Below the pieces are notes generated by a model. It searched no databases. It was not told the DNA's origin and saw nothing but the letters and a program-made list of their open reading frames with translations. Shown piece by piece: positions 26,201-38,420 of a stretch of 64,000 bases of DNA. Where the stretch lies: NCBI GenBank assembly GCA_023238725.1, contig CM041541.1, forward strand, positions 8,218,884 to 8,282,883, written 5' to 3'. The stretch comes from Scortum barcoo. Taxonomy: Eukaryota > Chordata > Actinopteri > Centrarchiformes > Terapontidae. The position numbers and the translations under genes are program-made. Within the stretch, counting starts at the first letter, position 1. The number at the start of each line of letters is the position of its first letter.

Positions 26201-26600
26201 CAACTCCTCGGATAAAAGAGCTCACGTGCAAGAACAAATGACGCTCGCGGGGAAGCCTGCATGTTATTTATCTCCAGAATTACGCCTCGTCTTGTAGAAG
26301 AGGTCGCAAATATTCATGTTACAGAACCAACAACGTGTTCTCCCTCTTTCTGGATTCACTTGAATGGAGGCGAGACTGCTGCAAAATTAATCACAACTTT
26401 GAGAGCAAACAAATAATTCAGACTCGCGGTCCCGCCTGATGCAATAGAGGGCGAGTCTGCTGCAAAGCGAGCGGGCCTCGCATTCCAGGGGCGAAGTCCG
26501 TTTGAATTAAAGGATGTGAATTTATTAGCGGAGGGGACGCAGTTAGCGCGCAGCAGCCAGCCAGTAAGATAACCAGTCAGCCAGACCGGTTATCTCCCTG
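26200..26600. promoter_or_regulatory. candidate conserved noncoding element
   Basis: Repeat-poor block with GCATGTTATTTATCTCC, GCAAATATTCATG, AAATAATTCAGACTCG and GAATTTATTAGCGG. Bounded by AC-rich simple sequence on both sides. Confidence 0.25.
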
Positions 26601-28260
26601 GGCATATGCTGTGTCCACTGCTCCAGAGCCCCGCTGTCAAAGCCATTGTGAATCCTAATGATCACAATGCATCCCAACCGTCACAGTCAGCGCGCACACA
26701 CACACACTCCCCGGTCTTCGCTCCAGGGGTCCTGACAAAACAGGAGACGGCGGGGACTCGTCAGAAGACAGCGATGCCGGTGCGCTCCACCTGCTCACTG
26801 ATTCTTACGCCTGGAGGAGCCTGAAGGCACTGCCATCACACACCCTCACTGTCCAGGCGCCTTTACACACACAACACACACAAATCGATACACACATCAC
26901 ACACACACACACACACACACACAGATGCCCACATTCTTACAGACACACACAGATCCACAATGCACCCTGCTCCCCTCGTCTCCTACTTACTTACTTACCT
27001 CCCACCTCTTTTTCTTCCTAGCATCCTTTCCCTCCAATTCAACCCATATCCTGTTGTTTGTCCTCCTCTCTCACCTCCTCGTCAACCCCCGCACCCCCAC
27101 CCCCAACCCCCTCCTCCACCTGAGCTGCAGAATGCATGAAGCAACACACACACCTACACACACCCTCACCTGTCAGGTAACATCAGAGAAGGGGAGAGTT
27201 GAAGAGACGTGACAGCGTGCTGAAGGAATCGTGTGCCAGGAACACAGACCTCTCTCCGTTCACCTCTGCTGTGCTGGAACACGACGAGCTCCAGCCCCTC
27301 ACCTTTGTGGAGGATCAGACCTGTTTGCAGAGCGCTGGAGAACCTCCAGCAGTCGGAGCGCGCAAAGACACGCTGAGGAGAGGAGCTAATGCATCCCAGT
27401 GTCGGGGAGGAAGTTGTGATAATCAATAGGCGCAGAGAGTAAGTTGGAGAGGAAGAAACAAAGGCGGTAAGAAGGCAAGAAAGCATGGGGTAGGGAGGGC
27501 CAACACATGCAGCCCCGAGGCCTTTTCACTACCCATCAAGTTCAACAAGTTGGCCCGAAAGCTTGCAGCTGCCGTATGTGGTGAACCATTTACACAGAAA
27601 AGTCCAACAAGCAGACGGCAGCCCAGCAGATGATTTGTTAAAGAAATAAATTCCACAATGAAAAACTTTGAAAGACAGTGGTGCTCTTCGCATTCACACA
27701 AAAACAGTACAATCAGGAAGAGCTAGTGACAACCAGGTGTCTTATTCAAACACTATAAAAGAACATATTGATTAATACATTAAAAAAAATATTTTCAGGA
27801 ATGCACAGTATAATGATACCCAACGCCATCAGAGGAGGTCACGCTAAATTCTGATTTCCGTCATAACGTGCGCGCAGAGCTCACTGTTACATACCTGTGA
27901 ATGGCAGCAGGGTTGGTCAGTCTGCTTTCAGCATCATTGGAAACATTTGAAATTGATTATTGAAATGCACGGAGACGTCACTGACCCCGTGAGAGAGACA
28001 CACACTTGTGAGCAGACGGCCTCTTGGTGCCTCCTGCGCGCAGTCTGCCGATGCGGACCTCTGCCATTCACGACCCCTGAGATGAGACAGCCATGAAAAA
28101 AAAGAGCGCTGCAATTTAAGGCTCTCTAACTGTAAAAAAAAAACCCTACATTTTTCAATTAATTTCTCTTTTCTGTCATCAGTCTTCAATTTTGCATACA
28201 TAAAAGACATTAATACACACAAAAAAATGGTAATATATAAACATACTGCATGCAAAACTC
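26600..28260. other. intergenic, microsatellite-rich, no gene seen
   Basis: AC tracts around 26695-26707 and 26898-26922, a long pyrimidine-rich stretch at 26980-27110, and otherwise unremarkable DNA. Confidence 0.5.
26898..26922. repeat. (AC)n microsatellite
   Basis: Uninterrupted AC dinucleotides of about 25 nt in a longer AC-rich stretch. Confidence 0.95.
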
Positions 28261-28910
28261 AATGTATTCAAGCGGGGAGAATGAATTAGTAATACGTCTG
28301 CATGCTCTGGCCTTGGGAAAACATCCCCTCTTTATAATTAAGCCACTGGCAGACTCGACTCCGGCAAACCTCTTCTGTCTCCTCCTGGTTTGTGGGGAAT
28401 GTTAAAAGCCGTCGCAACTAATTGGTTCCCCTGCCTCCTGTTTGTCATGGGAACGACAAAACAATCAACGCCCTCCATCAGCTCCTCCGGAATGGGGAAG
28501 TGAAACAACGGGGCGGTCGTCTCGCGTCACGCCGTATAGACTGGCATTAGCGAAGACCGATGTCACGCATTAGTCACTTACGGAGATGGGTGGGGAGGAG
28601 GTGATCCATTTGTGTCCGTCGCCTTGCCTCATCGTTTGGGGTTTGAGCCACAGCCGATAAAAACTATAAAAACTTGTTCAATTATCCTCGGGCAAAAAGA
28701 ATTATAAGTTCTTTGTTTTGCGCAAGTGTTGGATTAACTTCTCACACTCAGCAAACGCCTCCATTGTCTAATGCCGCTTCTAATTTCTTTACTTCATTTG
28801 CTTTGAGGGAACACTTGACGCGTTTATATTAAAGAAAAGCCCTCCACGTGGATCTGAGGGGCTATTTGCAAGTTAGAGAACGCCACTCGAACAATAACTA
28901 GCCACCTCTA
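28260..28910. promoter_or_regulatory. candidate conserved noncoding element
   Basis: Repeat-poor block with GAATGAATTAGTAATACG, CTTTATAATTAAGCC, CAACTAATTGGTTCCC, CTGGCATTAGCG and GAACAATAACTAGCC. Composition differs from the flanking G-rich and A-rich DNA. Confidence 0.3.
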
Positions 28911-31075
28911 GTGTTGGTTATCCTCTGTAGCTACAAGAGCCATTTTCACCAAGGGTTGTGGGGGGTTAGAGGAGGATGGTGGGGGGGGGGATTTTGCTTC
29001 ATCAGGAAGAAGTGGATCTTCTAAAAACAGTCATTTTGTTTCCGCGTCTTCCCCCACCCCCCTCCCCCGACCCATTTGCCCTTACATCTCGAGGGATGGT
29101 GCGGGGCTGATTCTCTGCGTGAAGTGCCTCTCGACGCTCTCAAAACTTACATCATGCATTGTTTCGCCGGCCACCGCGTTTTGCGGGCTCTTGGCCCATT
29201 TGGGTGCTGCGATTGAGTGTGTGCAGGTTAGTGGGTGGGCAGCAGGAGAGGGTGCTCCGCGAGGGGTGGTGGATGCTGGAATTCCTAATAGAAGGTAATT
29301 GAAAATGAGCACTTAGAAGCCGTTGGCCGGTATTTTTCCTCGCACACCAATGGAGGGCCGCTGCAATCATGTGCTAGACTCTGTTGTACTCGACGCGCAA
29401 CGGAAGGGCTCATTAGCAGACGCCGCGCTCTACACGGGGGCTTGGCGTACACAGAAGCAAAAAAGAAATGCTCTCACAGCACCGTACTTCCTGTTGCCTG
29501 TGCAGCAGCATCCTTGAAAAGTTTCACCGAAACGTGACAAATTTCCGCGAGGAGGCCGCCTCACCGAAAGGGCCGTCCACTCTTTCTCCTGCTCCCTCTG
29601 TCCGCGGCTTTCGGGACAATGCTTACCCTTACCCTCCGCAACTTTTGCAACCAGATTTGAGTAACCGCTGCGGGTTTTCAGTGAGCGCAGGCTTTGTGCG
29701 GCGTCAGGCCTTGCTCCGTCTGTGCGAGCTAAAAGGCAAGAGGATGTGTCGAGTGCGAGGTATGGCTCCCGCGCTGAAGGACGTGTCGGGGGAGCGGAAG
29801 ATGGTGAAACTCTTGTAAAATCATGCTGAATGGGAAAATAATTTTGCTATTTGATTCCATTGTGCTCTGTGCGAGTGAGTGGGTTTGAAATATATTTACA
29901 GGGGTAGTAACCTTGGGAGGGGAAACTGTTTCATTTAGGAAGAAGAGGAGAAAAACAAGAATAGAGAAGAGAGAGAGGTGGGGAGCTCCATGAGAAGTAG
30001 CAGAGAGGTCACGTGATCCTGTTCCAGTTCTGATAATCCACACATTTAAACGGTTCGACATCGGCGGAGCTGAAACTCTCTCGCCGGCCCGCCTCACTCA
30101 GTCGGCCACAATATCGTGCTCCAGCAAACAGAAGCTGCGGTGCTGCCGCTTAGCACCGGGATAATGATCAGATTAAAAGCTTCGGCTGGTGAGACTTGGA
30201 CTAATGCCAGGTGATGGGAGCAATTTGCTGCCCAATCAGCACTGAACGGGGGGGAGGGAGGAGTGCACCATTGGATGCAGAAGACAGCGGGGAGGGGTCA
30301 CGTTGTGGGGGGGCGGGGGCCAGAGGAGAAGGTTGGAAGCGCCCCAACCCCCCAAAAAAGCCAGTGATTCAACAGTTCCTATTGTCAGATTCCATTACAT
30401 CCTCGTCTTTGTCTTTCTTTCTTTATTTCTACCTTTATTTCTCTGTCCATCCCTCCTGTTCCTATAGTCAAGTTCTTTCCCTGCGTTCCTCACTTTCACT
30501 CAATAAAAAAAAAGAAAGAAAAGTCAGCAGGAGGCCTTTTATTCACATCTCTGCTTGGCTGCGTCACTGTCACACGTGTGCGCGCACTCGCTCCCACCTA
30601 ATCCAACGCGGCGCTCAAGACGTTCAGAAAAGACACACAGAGCGGGAAGTGAGGATAAAAAAGAAACAAACGGCAGAGACCGAGGAGATGTCTTTGTCAG
30701 GGAGAGAAAGACATGAGTGGGCCGGCGCGCTAATCATCGATCGGATGATTAAGGCAGATGAGGAGGGCTTTTTCCCTCAGTGAAGGATCTGATTGTTGGT
30801 CTCCTCCCGCCTAGTGTCCAGGGAGGACACAGGCGGCAGCGGCTCAGGATCGATACACTCAATCACGGCTGAGAGGGGCAGCGTCAGTCACGCTGTGCCA
30901 GACTATTAGGACCAAGTAGGCAGACAGTGAATAACTCCATGCTTTCCTAGTCCCACCTCACACCGCAGAGGGAAGTGATGAAAGGGTTGGCCGGCTGGAA
31001 TAAGTGTGTGTGTCTGATAATAAATGTATGCAGTTGTCACTCCTGATTCAGTTTTGGTGAATGTTTAACATTTAA
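28910..31075. other. intergenic, no gene seen
   Basis: Mixed composition with G-rich runs near 28980 and 30310. The 190-codon plus-strand frame (30211-30783) has low-complexity Gly, Ser and Lys runs and no domain; I regard it as chance. Confidence 0.45.
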
Positions 31076-31360
31076 CGAAATATGCTTCTTAGCTTTCTAA
31101 GCGAAACTTCGATTAGAAGATTGATACCACTCTCATGTCTGTCCTTTAAAAACAAATCTTCTGTCAGGAGATTTGTTAGTTTAGCTCAGCATAAAAACTG
31201 GAAACGGCTCAGTCAAATGATAGCAAATCCACCTAACTGCACCTCTAAAGCTCACCGATTAACATGTTCGGAAATCGAAGCGTAAAAACAGCATGTATGG
31301 TTTTACGTGTGCTAAGCTAACCAGCTGGCTCTTGCTTCATATTAAATGTGTGTATAATTA
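31075..31360. repeat. dispersed percomorph-type repeat, copy 2
   Basis: It carries AGATTGATACCACTCTCATG, GTTAGTTTAGCTCAGCATAA, CACCTCTAAAGCTCACCG, GGTTTTACGTGTGCTAAGC and TAACCAGCTGGCTCTTGC followed by TTCATATTAAAT, in the order I recall for the family. The 67-codon plus-strand frame here is part of the repeat, not a gene. Confidence 0.6.
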
Positions 31361-33350
31361 TATAAAGAATAGCTATAGGTGGTTTGCATTAACATGGTTC
31401 AGAATACGTGCAAAATCCAGATGGAGGTCAGGAAGCGAAAAGCAGAACTGACGAGTTGGAGGAAAGCTGATGTTTAGATGATGTTACGTTATTATACCTA
31501 TACTGCAAACAACCAGTTAAACCTATTTCTCAAACATGTCAAACTCTTCTGAGTAACCTCAGTCCTTTAGTTTACTTTGGTTAGATTTAACTGTTGAGTG
31601 AATAACCAGCCATTGCTCTTAGGTTTGCACAAATGTTAGCTCAACAGCTTGAGGTAATTTGGTTAGTCAGCAGGTAGCCTCCTGAGCAGATCCATATGAA
31701 GTTCACGTTCGTTCACGTCCAGCCGTACAGACAAGGTTATCACTGTTCTCTGTCTGAATCAAATTCATAACGTGGAGAATGGGACCCGGGTTCAAAAATA
31801 CCATAATTACTTTTTTAAGGGCACAGACATCCCATAACTTGTACAAATTCTTGAACATAATCAGTTGCTGGTGTTTTCATTCACATGTGGAGTAAGACTG
31901 TTGGAACGAGAATGCAACTCTTCTTGTGTCATTATGTGAAGAAACATATTCTGTAAAAAAAAAAAAAATCAATATTTGAGACTTCAGCTACACTTTGTCC
32001 TTGTAAGAAAAAAAAAAGTAAACATTCCAGCGCTTCACCAGTTTCGCTGACTTTGGAAATAAAACTGCATTAAAAAAAAAAAAAAACATGTTTTACCATA
32101 TCCTTCACCCTTTCACAATACTCCCTCCAGATTCTCAAGTCCCAACACTTCAAAGTATTACAGTGAAAATCATTTCCCTCTTTTCACACAAAAGGAAACA
32201 AATCACTGTGAGCTTTGCCGCTCTGATGCGACGTCAGGAAACCGTGCACGCAGCCCGGCGCACGTCTTCATCCTGCTTCTCGAAAACCCTGTGCGTGGAC
32301 AGACAGACCCCTCCTTCCTTTGAGAGACTCGTTAGCGGTGTAAGAACGGAGAAGGGAGGACGGCACTTCTCAGACAGCTGTGTCCCTGACAGAAAATGGA
32401 TGGCTCAGGTCCATCTGGATGCTGCAGCCCTGGACCAACATGATGTATACATCTTCACTAGCCAATGGGTGCCATCAATCCCTCCTTCACCATGGTGACC
32501 GGCGGTGACAGCTAGTCGAGGACCACAGCCTCTAACTAACATCCATCTTCATCTTTTCTATTAGGGATATAAACAAATATAGATATATTAATCAAATATG
32601 AAGAGATAATCTAAATTTTTAAAGTAGCATTTGTTTTTCCCCCCATACCTCACTTCTTCTCAGTGTCACACATTCATATGAAAATAAACTATTGAGGGTA
32701 GATAAGATCATAAAATCAGAGAAAACAGGTGCTTATGATGCAATATTTAAGCCTGTGTGAGGAGAGACTGATGAGCTGAAGTTAGGGAACGTGTCAAAAG
32801 TTCAAGCTAAATAGCGAAAAGAGGGTTGTTTTGTTAATATTTCCAATGTTTTTATTTTTAGACACTTAAAATGAGTTATTTCCTTTTAGTCTCCCACTGC
32901 ACACACCATTTCTTTCACACAAGAAATGCAATGTTGTCGCCTGTTTCTGTGTTAAAGTTGCTTCTATCTTCTGTATATTTTCAGTTTTGAGGAAAAAATC
33001 ATAGAACTGACCCGACTCTTCATTTTAAAAGGCAAGATTCCAGTACAATCAAGTATTTTACATACATTTAGACTCATGGTTAAAATATTATCGTATGGTG
33101 CAACTACAAATGCAGACTTCTTTAAAAAAAGAAAGAAAAAAAACTATCAATATTACCTTTGCATTACACCTCTTATATCTATTTTTATCTATCTATCTAT
33201 ATATCTGTCTATCTACTCTGGGTCTATCCACTATTCACATGGTATTTTAAATTCAATGTTATCCTTTTAGTAGACCCTGCTTTTGAGTAGAGTGTTTGCA
33301 GCATTCCTCTCTAATCTCCATCTTTAAAAAAAAAAATAAAAAAATAACAG
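31360..33350. other. intergenic, AT-rich, no gene seen
   Basis: Several poly-A runs (31957-31969, 32071-32085) and a (TCTA)n tract at 33186-33214. No exon or RNA gene recognised. Confidence 0.5.
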
Positions 33351-34720
33351 CCAACCTTGTCAGCCGAGCAGTGGAGATGCAAAGAGGAATTGGAGGAACG
33401 GCCTTGCTACGGGACCATTCTGAATATGTTAACAGCGCTGCTTCCCTTGAACTGTCACAACTTGAAAATCCGCCGTGTTAAGAGCTTCACATGCAGGCAG
33501 CCATGAATATCTGCCGTTTCCATAGACTTGGCCACAGAGGCTCTTAAAAAGCACTTGTTGTAATACATGACCAATTCCCCAGCAGCGAGTGCAGGGGAGT
33601 ATTAACATCTCCTCAGCCTGGTTCGGTTTTAATGTGATGGAGATGTTATTAGAGCCATCACCGGCCCAAATGAATGGCCAGTGGAAGCGCCACAGCGGGA
33701 GAGAGAGAGAGAGGGAACGCATCGACCTTCGCCTTACCAAGGACAAGGACACTTGTGCTCGTAAAAAGGGGTGGTCCAATTGTTCACACCAGCCATGGCT
33801 GCTGAACCAAGCTTTGGAGTCAGGCTCACACGTTCATATTATTCAGGATTTCATCAAATTTCTTTGAATTTAGTCAATTTTCTATTGCTCTGTCCAGCAT
33901 TTGATGATCACAAGCCTATTAAGCCCCATCTTTCTCATATTGACGCATCAATAAGCAGCAAAAAATGTGGATAAAAATACGTATGAACCCCATAAATGAT
34001 TAATCATTCGAAAGGACATCTGCTTTTCTAATGATTCTCAAGAAAGAAAATTATGAATCACTTCATAGTGGGTCTATGAAATCATTTAGCGGTGGTGTAC
34101 AGGTGTTGAGAAATGTTAATTAACGTGCGGGGCCGTCTACGTGAAACTGACTGCGATTTAGCACTTCAACTCGTGAAATAAAGACTTTTAATATCCCCGC
34201 GATTCATTTGATTAATTTTGCTGTCCTGCATTGTTGTGTTAAGCAATTCTCCTTGTGACAAGAGGCGCTCTCGTCTTTGAACAGCCTTCCTGCTCCTTTG
34301 AAGTATAATTATTTCGCTTTAATTAGAAGCGAATCATGCTTAGTAAACACAAAAACATGGTCTCTTCAGATTAATAAGCCGGGGTAATGCGTTAGGCACG
34401 AGGAGTCGCTTTTGAATGGGCTTTGGCTCGCCTCCAATTCGGGCATGATTCTCATTGTGCGGGAGCTCCCAGCCTTGACGAAGTGACCGGTGACTAGCAG
34501 TTGCAGAGGGGGAGAGTGAAGATACAGCGCAGGGCCCCGTGTCCGACACCGAATTCTCCCATTGTTTCGGCGCGAAACATGTTGCTCTTTGTTGTCTGCT
34601 ATTAATAATACATTGGCCAAAAATCTGTAAGTCAAATACGGCAGGATTAGACACGAAAAACACATTCCGAGCATTACATAACTCATGAGCACGGAGACGC
34701 CTCCGTTCTGCAAAATTCAA
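33350..34720. promoter_or_regulatory. long candidate conserved noncoding block
   Basis: Apart from a short GA tract near 33700, this 1.4 kb is free of simple repeats and rich in homeodomain-type sites: CATAAATGATTAATCATTC, GTTAATTAACGTGC, GATTAATTTTGCTG, GTATAATTATTTCGC, TTTAATTAGAAGCG and CTATTAATAATACATTGG. The overlapping minus-strand frames (34340-34720) look open by chance. One of the best enhancer candidates in the desert. Confidence 0.4.
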
Positions 34721-35109
34721 GAATCTCGGTTAAAAAAACATGGCGTCCTGATTTGAGATTTTTCAGCAAACCGTCTCATACGCGCCCTTTCAACTCGCAT
34801 TCGAGCGAGAGCCTTTAGCGGATTTTCGTGCGATTCTTCAAAATAAAAGAAGAAAAGTGACTGAGGCTTTGTAGTTCAATCAGTCAGACGTCCCTTTAGT
34901 CAGACAATTTGCTGAATCTAAACAGTGGATTATTTCATATCAAACGATCTTTAGATGAATTCAGATTACACGGAATATAACAACCTTTCCTTAACACATT
35001 CAATTATACTATCAAACTGAAAAGATAAAATGCTCTAATATTTACTTGCCAGTTTCAGCAGCAATGCGGAGGGAAGCTGTGGAGGGGGGAGGGGGGTGTC
35101 GCTCTCCCA

Positions 35110-35390
35110 GCAACTAATTACTTAAGCAGTTGTCAAAGGTTTGAAGCTCGCTCTTGAATTCCAATGAACACTGTCCATGGACAGCGGTGGTTTTGCATAT
35201 ATTATGAATATTTCAGCTTCTCCCAGTAACCTTGGTGTCGTTTGGCAGATAGGGGCTGGCAGAGAGCCATTTAAAAGCTTCTCTGTTGCAGAAGGGAGGA
35301 GACAGGGTATTAAGCTTTATCTATACTTGACATTTCGAAGCATTTGTAATTAATTCATATAGAAAATCTCTCCCCCCCTTTCTCTAAATG
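35110..35390. promoter_or_regulatory. candidate conserved noncoding element
   Basis: It contains GCAACTAATTACTTAAGC, a dyad TGTCCATGGACA, TTTTGCATATATTATG and TTTGTAATTAATTCATATAG in repeat-poor DNA. Inferred regulatory. Confidence 0.35.
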
Positions 35391-35782
35391 ACTGGCTGTA
35401 AACAGTCCGTAGCAAAAGGTAACTGCTATTGTTTCTGTGAAAGGACACCAGGCACGAACCAAACTGATAGGCGTCAAAATGTCTCGAAACGCACGAGAGA
35501 AACTCGCCCAGAATCGAATCATCTGATCTCTCTCTCCAAGCCGGCGGAGGCTCTTCCCGAGCTCGTCGAGACGTTTGTCTGTTTACGCGCGCTGTTCAAG
35601 ATTCAAGGTAAGAGCCGACGCTCAGGCCCGGCCCTGAATACAATGGCAGAGGTTTGGGGCTCTGAGTGTGAATAAAGATGCACATGTAAATGTTAAGGAA
35701 AGTGAAACGTGAGAGCGCAGCCAGATGGACAAAACTATAGTCTGGCTGCATGTCACAACACCTGGCAGGGGGCCAAAGACAC

Positions 35783-35784
<2 letters not shown>

Positions 35785-35821
<37 letters not shown>
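35785..35821. repeat. (GT)n microsatellite, about 37 nt
   Basis: Uninterrupted GT dinucleotides, the longest pure dinucleotide tract noted in the window. Confidence 0.95.
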
Positions 35822-35823
<2 letters not shown>

Positions 35824-36299
35824 AAACTACATATCCATTTTGATGAAGGAATAAAAAAAAACACACCCAAAGTTAACCCTCAAGTATTAAAAGTTCTGCA
35901 ATGCATGGCAGATGGATTATAAAAAGTCCTTGTGTACAGCCACAGTGTATATGCATGACGTGTGTTTTTGTTCATCTTCTCTTAAGTGAAATGCAGTACT
36001 TAACAATTTGGACTTGTGTAGAATATTTCTGCAGTTCTTGTCCTCCATAATTGGACACCAGAAACCACTCACGTCCCCTTTGAAAACATAATAGCCGCCA
36101 TCTGGAAAAGCATGTCATTACTTTCCCACTGTGACTTATTTAAGATGTACAGTTCACTATTTTGTTGCATACATTGTTTTCTCTTCCACCACAAAGTGAA
36201 AACAGGCATTCACTGACATTCTGAAAGGCCGGAAATTTACCTGGAATTTAATTTATTAATTTAATACATGGATCCTATATATTATAATCACACTTGGGC

Positions 36300-36337
36300 A
36301 TACTATACATATATACATATACTATACATATATACAA
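36300..36337. repeat. two-copy 19-bp tandem repeat
   Basis: ATACTATACATATATACAT is followed directly by ATACTATACATATATACAA, with one mismatch between copies. Confidence 0.85.
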
Positions 36338-36419
36338 ATATGCTTTTTAACTAAATAAAGAACATACGCAAGATTTTCTACTGAAGTATCACTCCTTTAT
36401 AACCCTGTCAGACTCACAA

Positions 36420-36700
36420 AGGACAGTTTAAGAATATAAGGGATTCAAATTGATGCAGCAGAGCCAGCAATGTCAGGGTTTTTTTTCCACTAGTTGCTCT
36501 TCCTTGTCAAAATCTGGCGACTACATGACCCACAATGCAGCTTGACCAGACCTTTTGGTAATATCTTTGGGGCTTGCATCGATCAATAAGAAATTGATTG
36601 TCGTAACAACTTTATATTGTGTCTGTTGTGTGTGAGCTTGCTTTGCTGCCCCCAAGTGGAGAATATTTCTGTCAAAGAATGACGTGTCTTATGAAGGGTA
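36420..36700. repeat. possible SINE/MITE-derived stretch
   Basis: ACATGACCCACAATGCAGC and CTGCCCCCAAGTGGAG are phrases often found in fish short interspersed elements. The second overlaps a CTCF-like motif (36646-36659), which such elements can carry. Boundaries unclear. Confidence 0.25.
36646..36659 (-). promoter_or_regulatory. CTCF-like motif (minus orientation)
   Basis: The minus strand reads CCACTTGGGGGCAG, 13 of 14 positions matching the CTCF core. It lies inside a possible SINE/MITE-derived stretch. Confidence 0.35.
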
Positions 36701-37315
36701 GGATGTTCGGAAATGTCCATATCCAGGTTAGCCGTGCACTTTAGCCATGAAGTCAGATCATAAGGTGGTTATAATTTGTGCAGCCCATCAGAGGAATGTT
36801 GCTCCGGCTTCAAAATCTGATTGTACCAATTGTTTTTCATGTGAAAATCTGTGAAATAACGTTGCTTTGACGCATCAGCAGGAGCTTTGTCTTTCAGATA
36901 AATGTTCCCATCCCACCTACACGGCAATTTCAAAATATCTGCTGTGGGATTAAGATGTGACTCTCAGAAAGAGATGATACTTCTGTAGCGAGTACCTGAA
37001 AAAAAACGCAGGCCACACATTTACATTTTCAAACTACTCTTTGCTTTGGTGATTCAGTATATACCATATCTGCCGTTTTCCTCGCTAGTGGGTCAGCTCT
37101 TCTGTGGCTCCGATATTCCCAGCAGCTCAGCCTCCTTCCTGGAGGTGATGTCAATCCGCTGAGATGACTACGCAAGTGTAAAGACTTCAATCTGGGGCTG
37201 TGCCTCATCTAAAGCCGGACCCATCCACGCCATTGTGTCCATTTTCTAAAAGAGTGAGTTGAGCTGGAGCGGCGTGGGGGTGGCGAGCGAGTCTCTGAGT
37301 GTGTCTGTGCTGCGC

Positions 37316-37318
<3 letters not shown>

Positions 37319-37352
<34 letters not shown>
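37319..37352. repeat. (GT)n microsatellite
   Basis: Uninterrupted GT dinucleotides. A second GT tract lies at 37678-37692 and another at 37709-37727. Confidence 0.95.
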
Positions 37353-37354
<2 letters not shown>

Positions 37355-37999
37355 ACCGAGAGAGTGTGCCTGTCCAAGAGGTTGCCAACTGGCATTAGGT
37401 GAATGTGAATCAGTGAGGGACCACCGCAGTGGTATCCAGTGGTGTTGAGAGTGTGCCCCCCCCCACCCCATACACACACACACACACACTCCCGTATCCA
37501 CCCCTGTGTTCTCTTTCACAACCCGCCCCGTCCCTCCCCAGCCCCCATCCTTGTCCCTTGTTTCTGCCTCCAGCTTTAGCACTTCCTAGTTTAGTTCTGC
37601 CTGAGCGCAGAGCTGCTCTCTCTCCAATTTAGTGAGTGGCAGGGAAGATGTGGACTGACACCATACTGATTCAGTGGAGTGTGTGTGTGTGTATATACAT
37701 GTGCACGCTTGTGTGTGTGTGTGTGTATGGGTTGGGGAAAAAAATAAGACGTACATAAAGTTTATAAGCAGCAGAATAATACCTTCATTTCACCCTTTTG
37801 GCTTTTCTAAAATAATCAGCACTGTTGCCACATGACCTGCGTGTGTCTCTCCTAATTAGTAACCCATTCATGTGAGAGAAAAGGAGACAAAAAGAGGGTT
37901 TAAAAAAAGGCCCAAATCATATCTTCTATCAGCCGCGATGTCACATCTCTAAATCCGCTCTTTTCACAGTGAAGACTGCTGTTTGCACAGGGCTGCTTC

Positions 38000-38420
38000 C
38001 ATGTGAAGCCTGTCTGTGTAGAAAGCTATAGCTCTCTATGAGAAGGCCAGCGCTCAGTCTTCAGGGTGCCATCCTGTGGCAACATCAGAAGAAATGTCAA
38101 AGATTTTGAAGGCTTGGTTAAATACGACTGGATTTCTTTGCCTTAAACCTTCAATGACATTTTTGGCTGTCGGAAAGGTCAGCATGCAGCTCCTGTGAAA
38201 TGCTAGCTCTTTTGGGGTGAACTTCAATACAGGATAATAAATCCCTCTTTCTATTTTTCCCTCCATACTCGCCACAATAGCCCGTCAACAAGTAGGAAAA
38301 CATACATGGCTTGATGGATATTTCTGTGCATTCTGTCTCCAGTGTGATAAATCTCTCCATCCTGAAGCAATTATGATGTATTTTTGCTGAACTCCGCCAC
38401 ACAACTGTACAACCCAGACG
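38000..38420. promoter_or_regulatory. candidate conserved noncoding element
   Basis: Four hundred bases of even composition with no simple repeats, for example CCATCCTGTGGCAACATC, GGTCAGCATGCAGCTCC, CAGGATAATAAATCCC and GAAGCAATTATGATG. Two short minus-strand frames overlap here, but I recognise no protein. Confidence 0.35.

Noticed and set aside
30211..30783. 190-codon plus-strand frame
   Set aside because: Low-complexity Gly-rich start and Lys-rich end, with no splice context or known motif.
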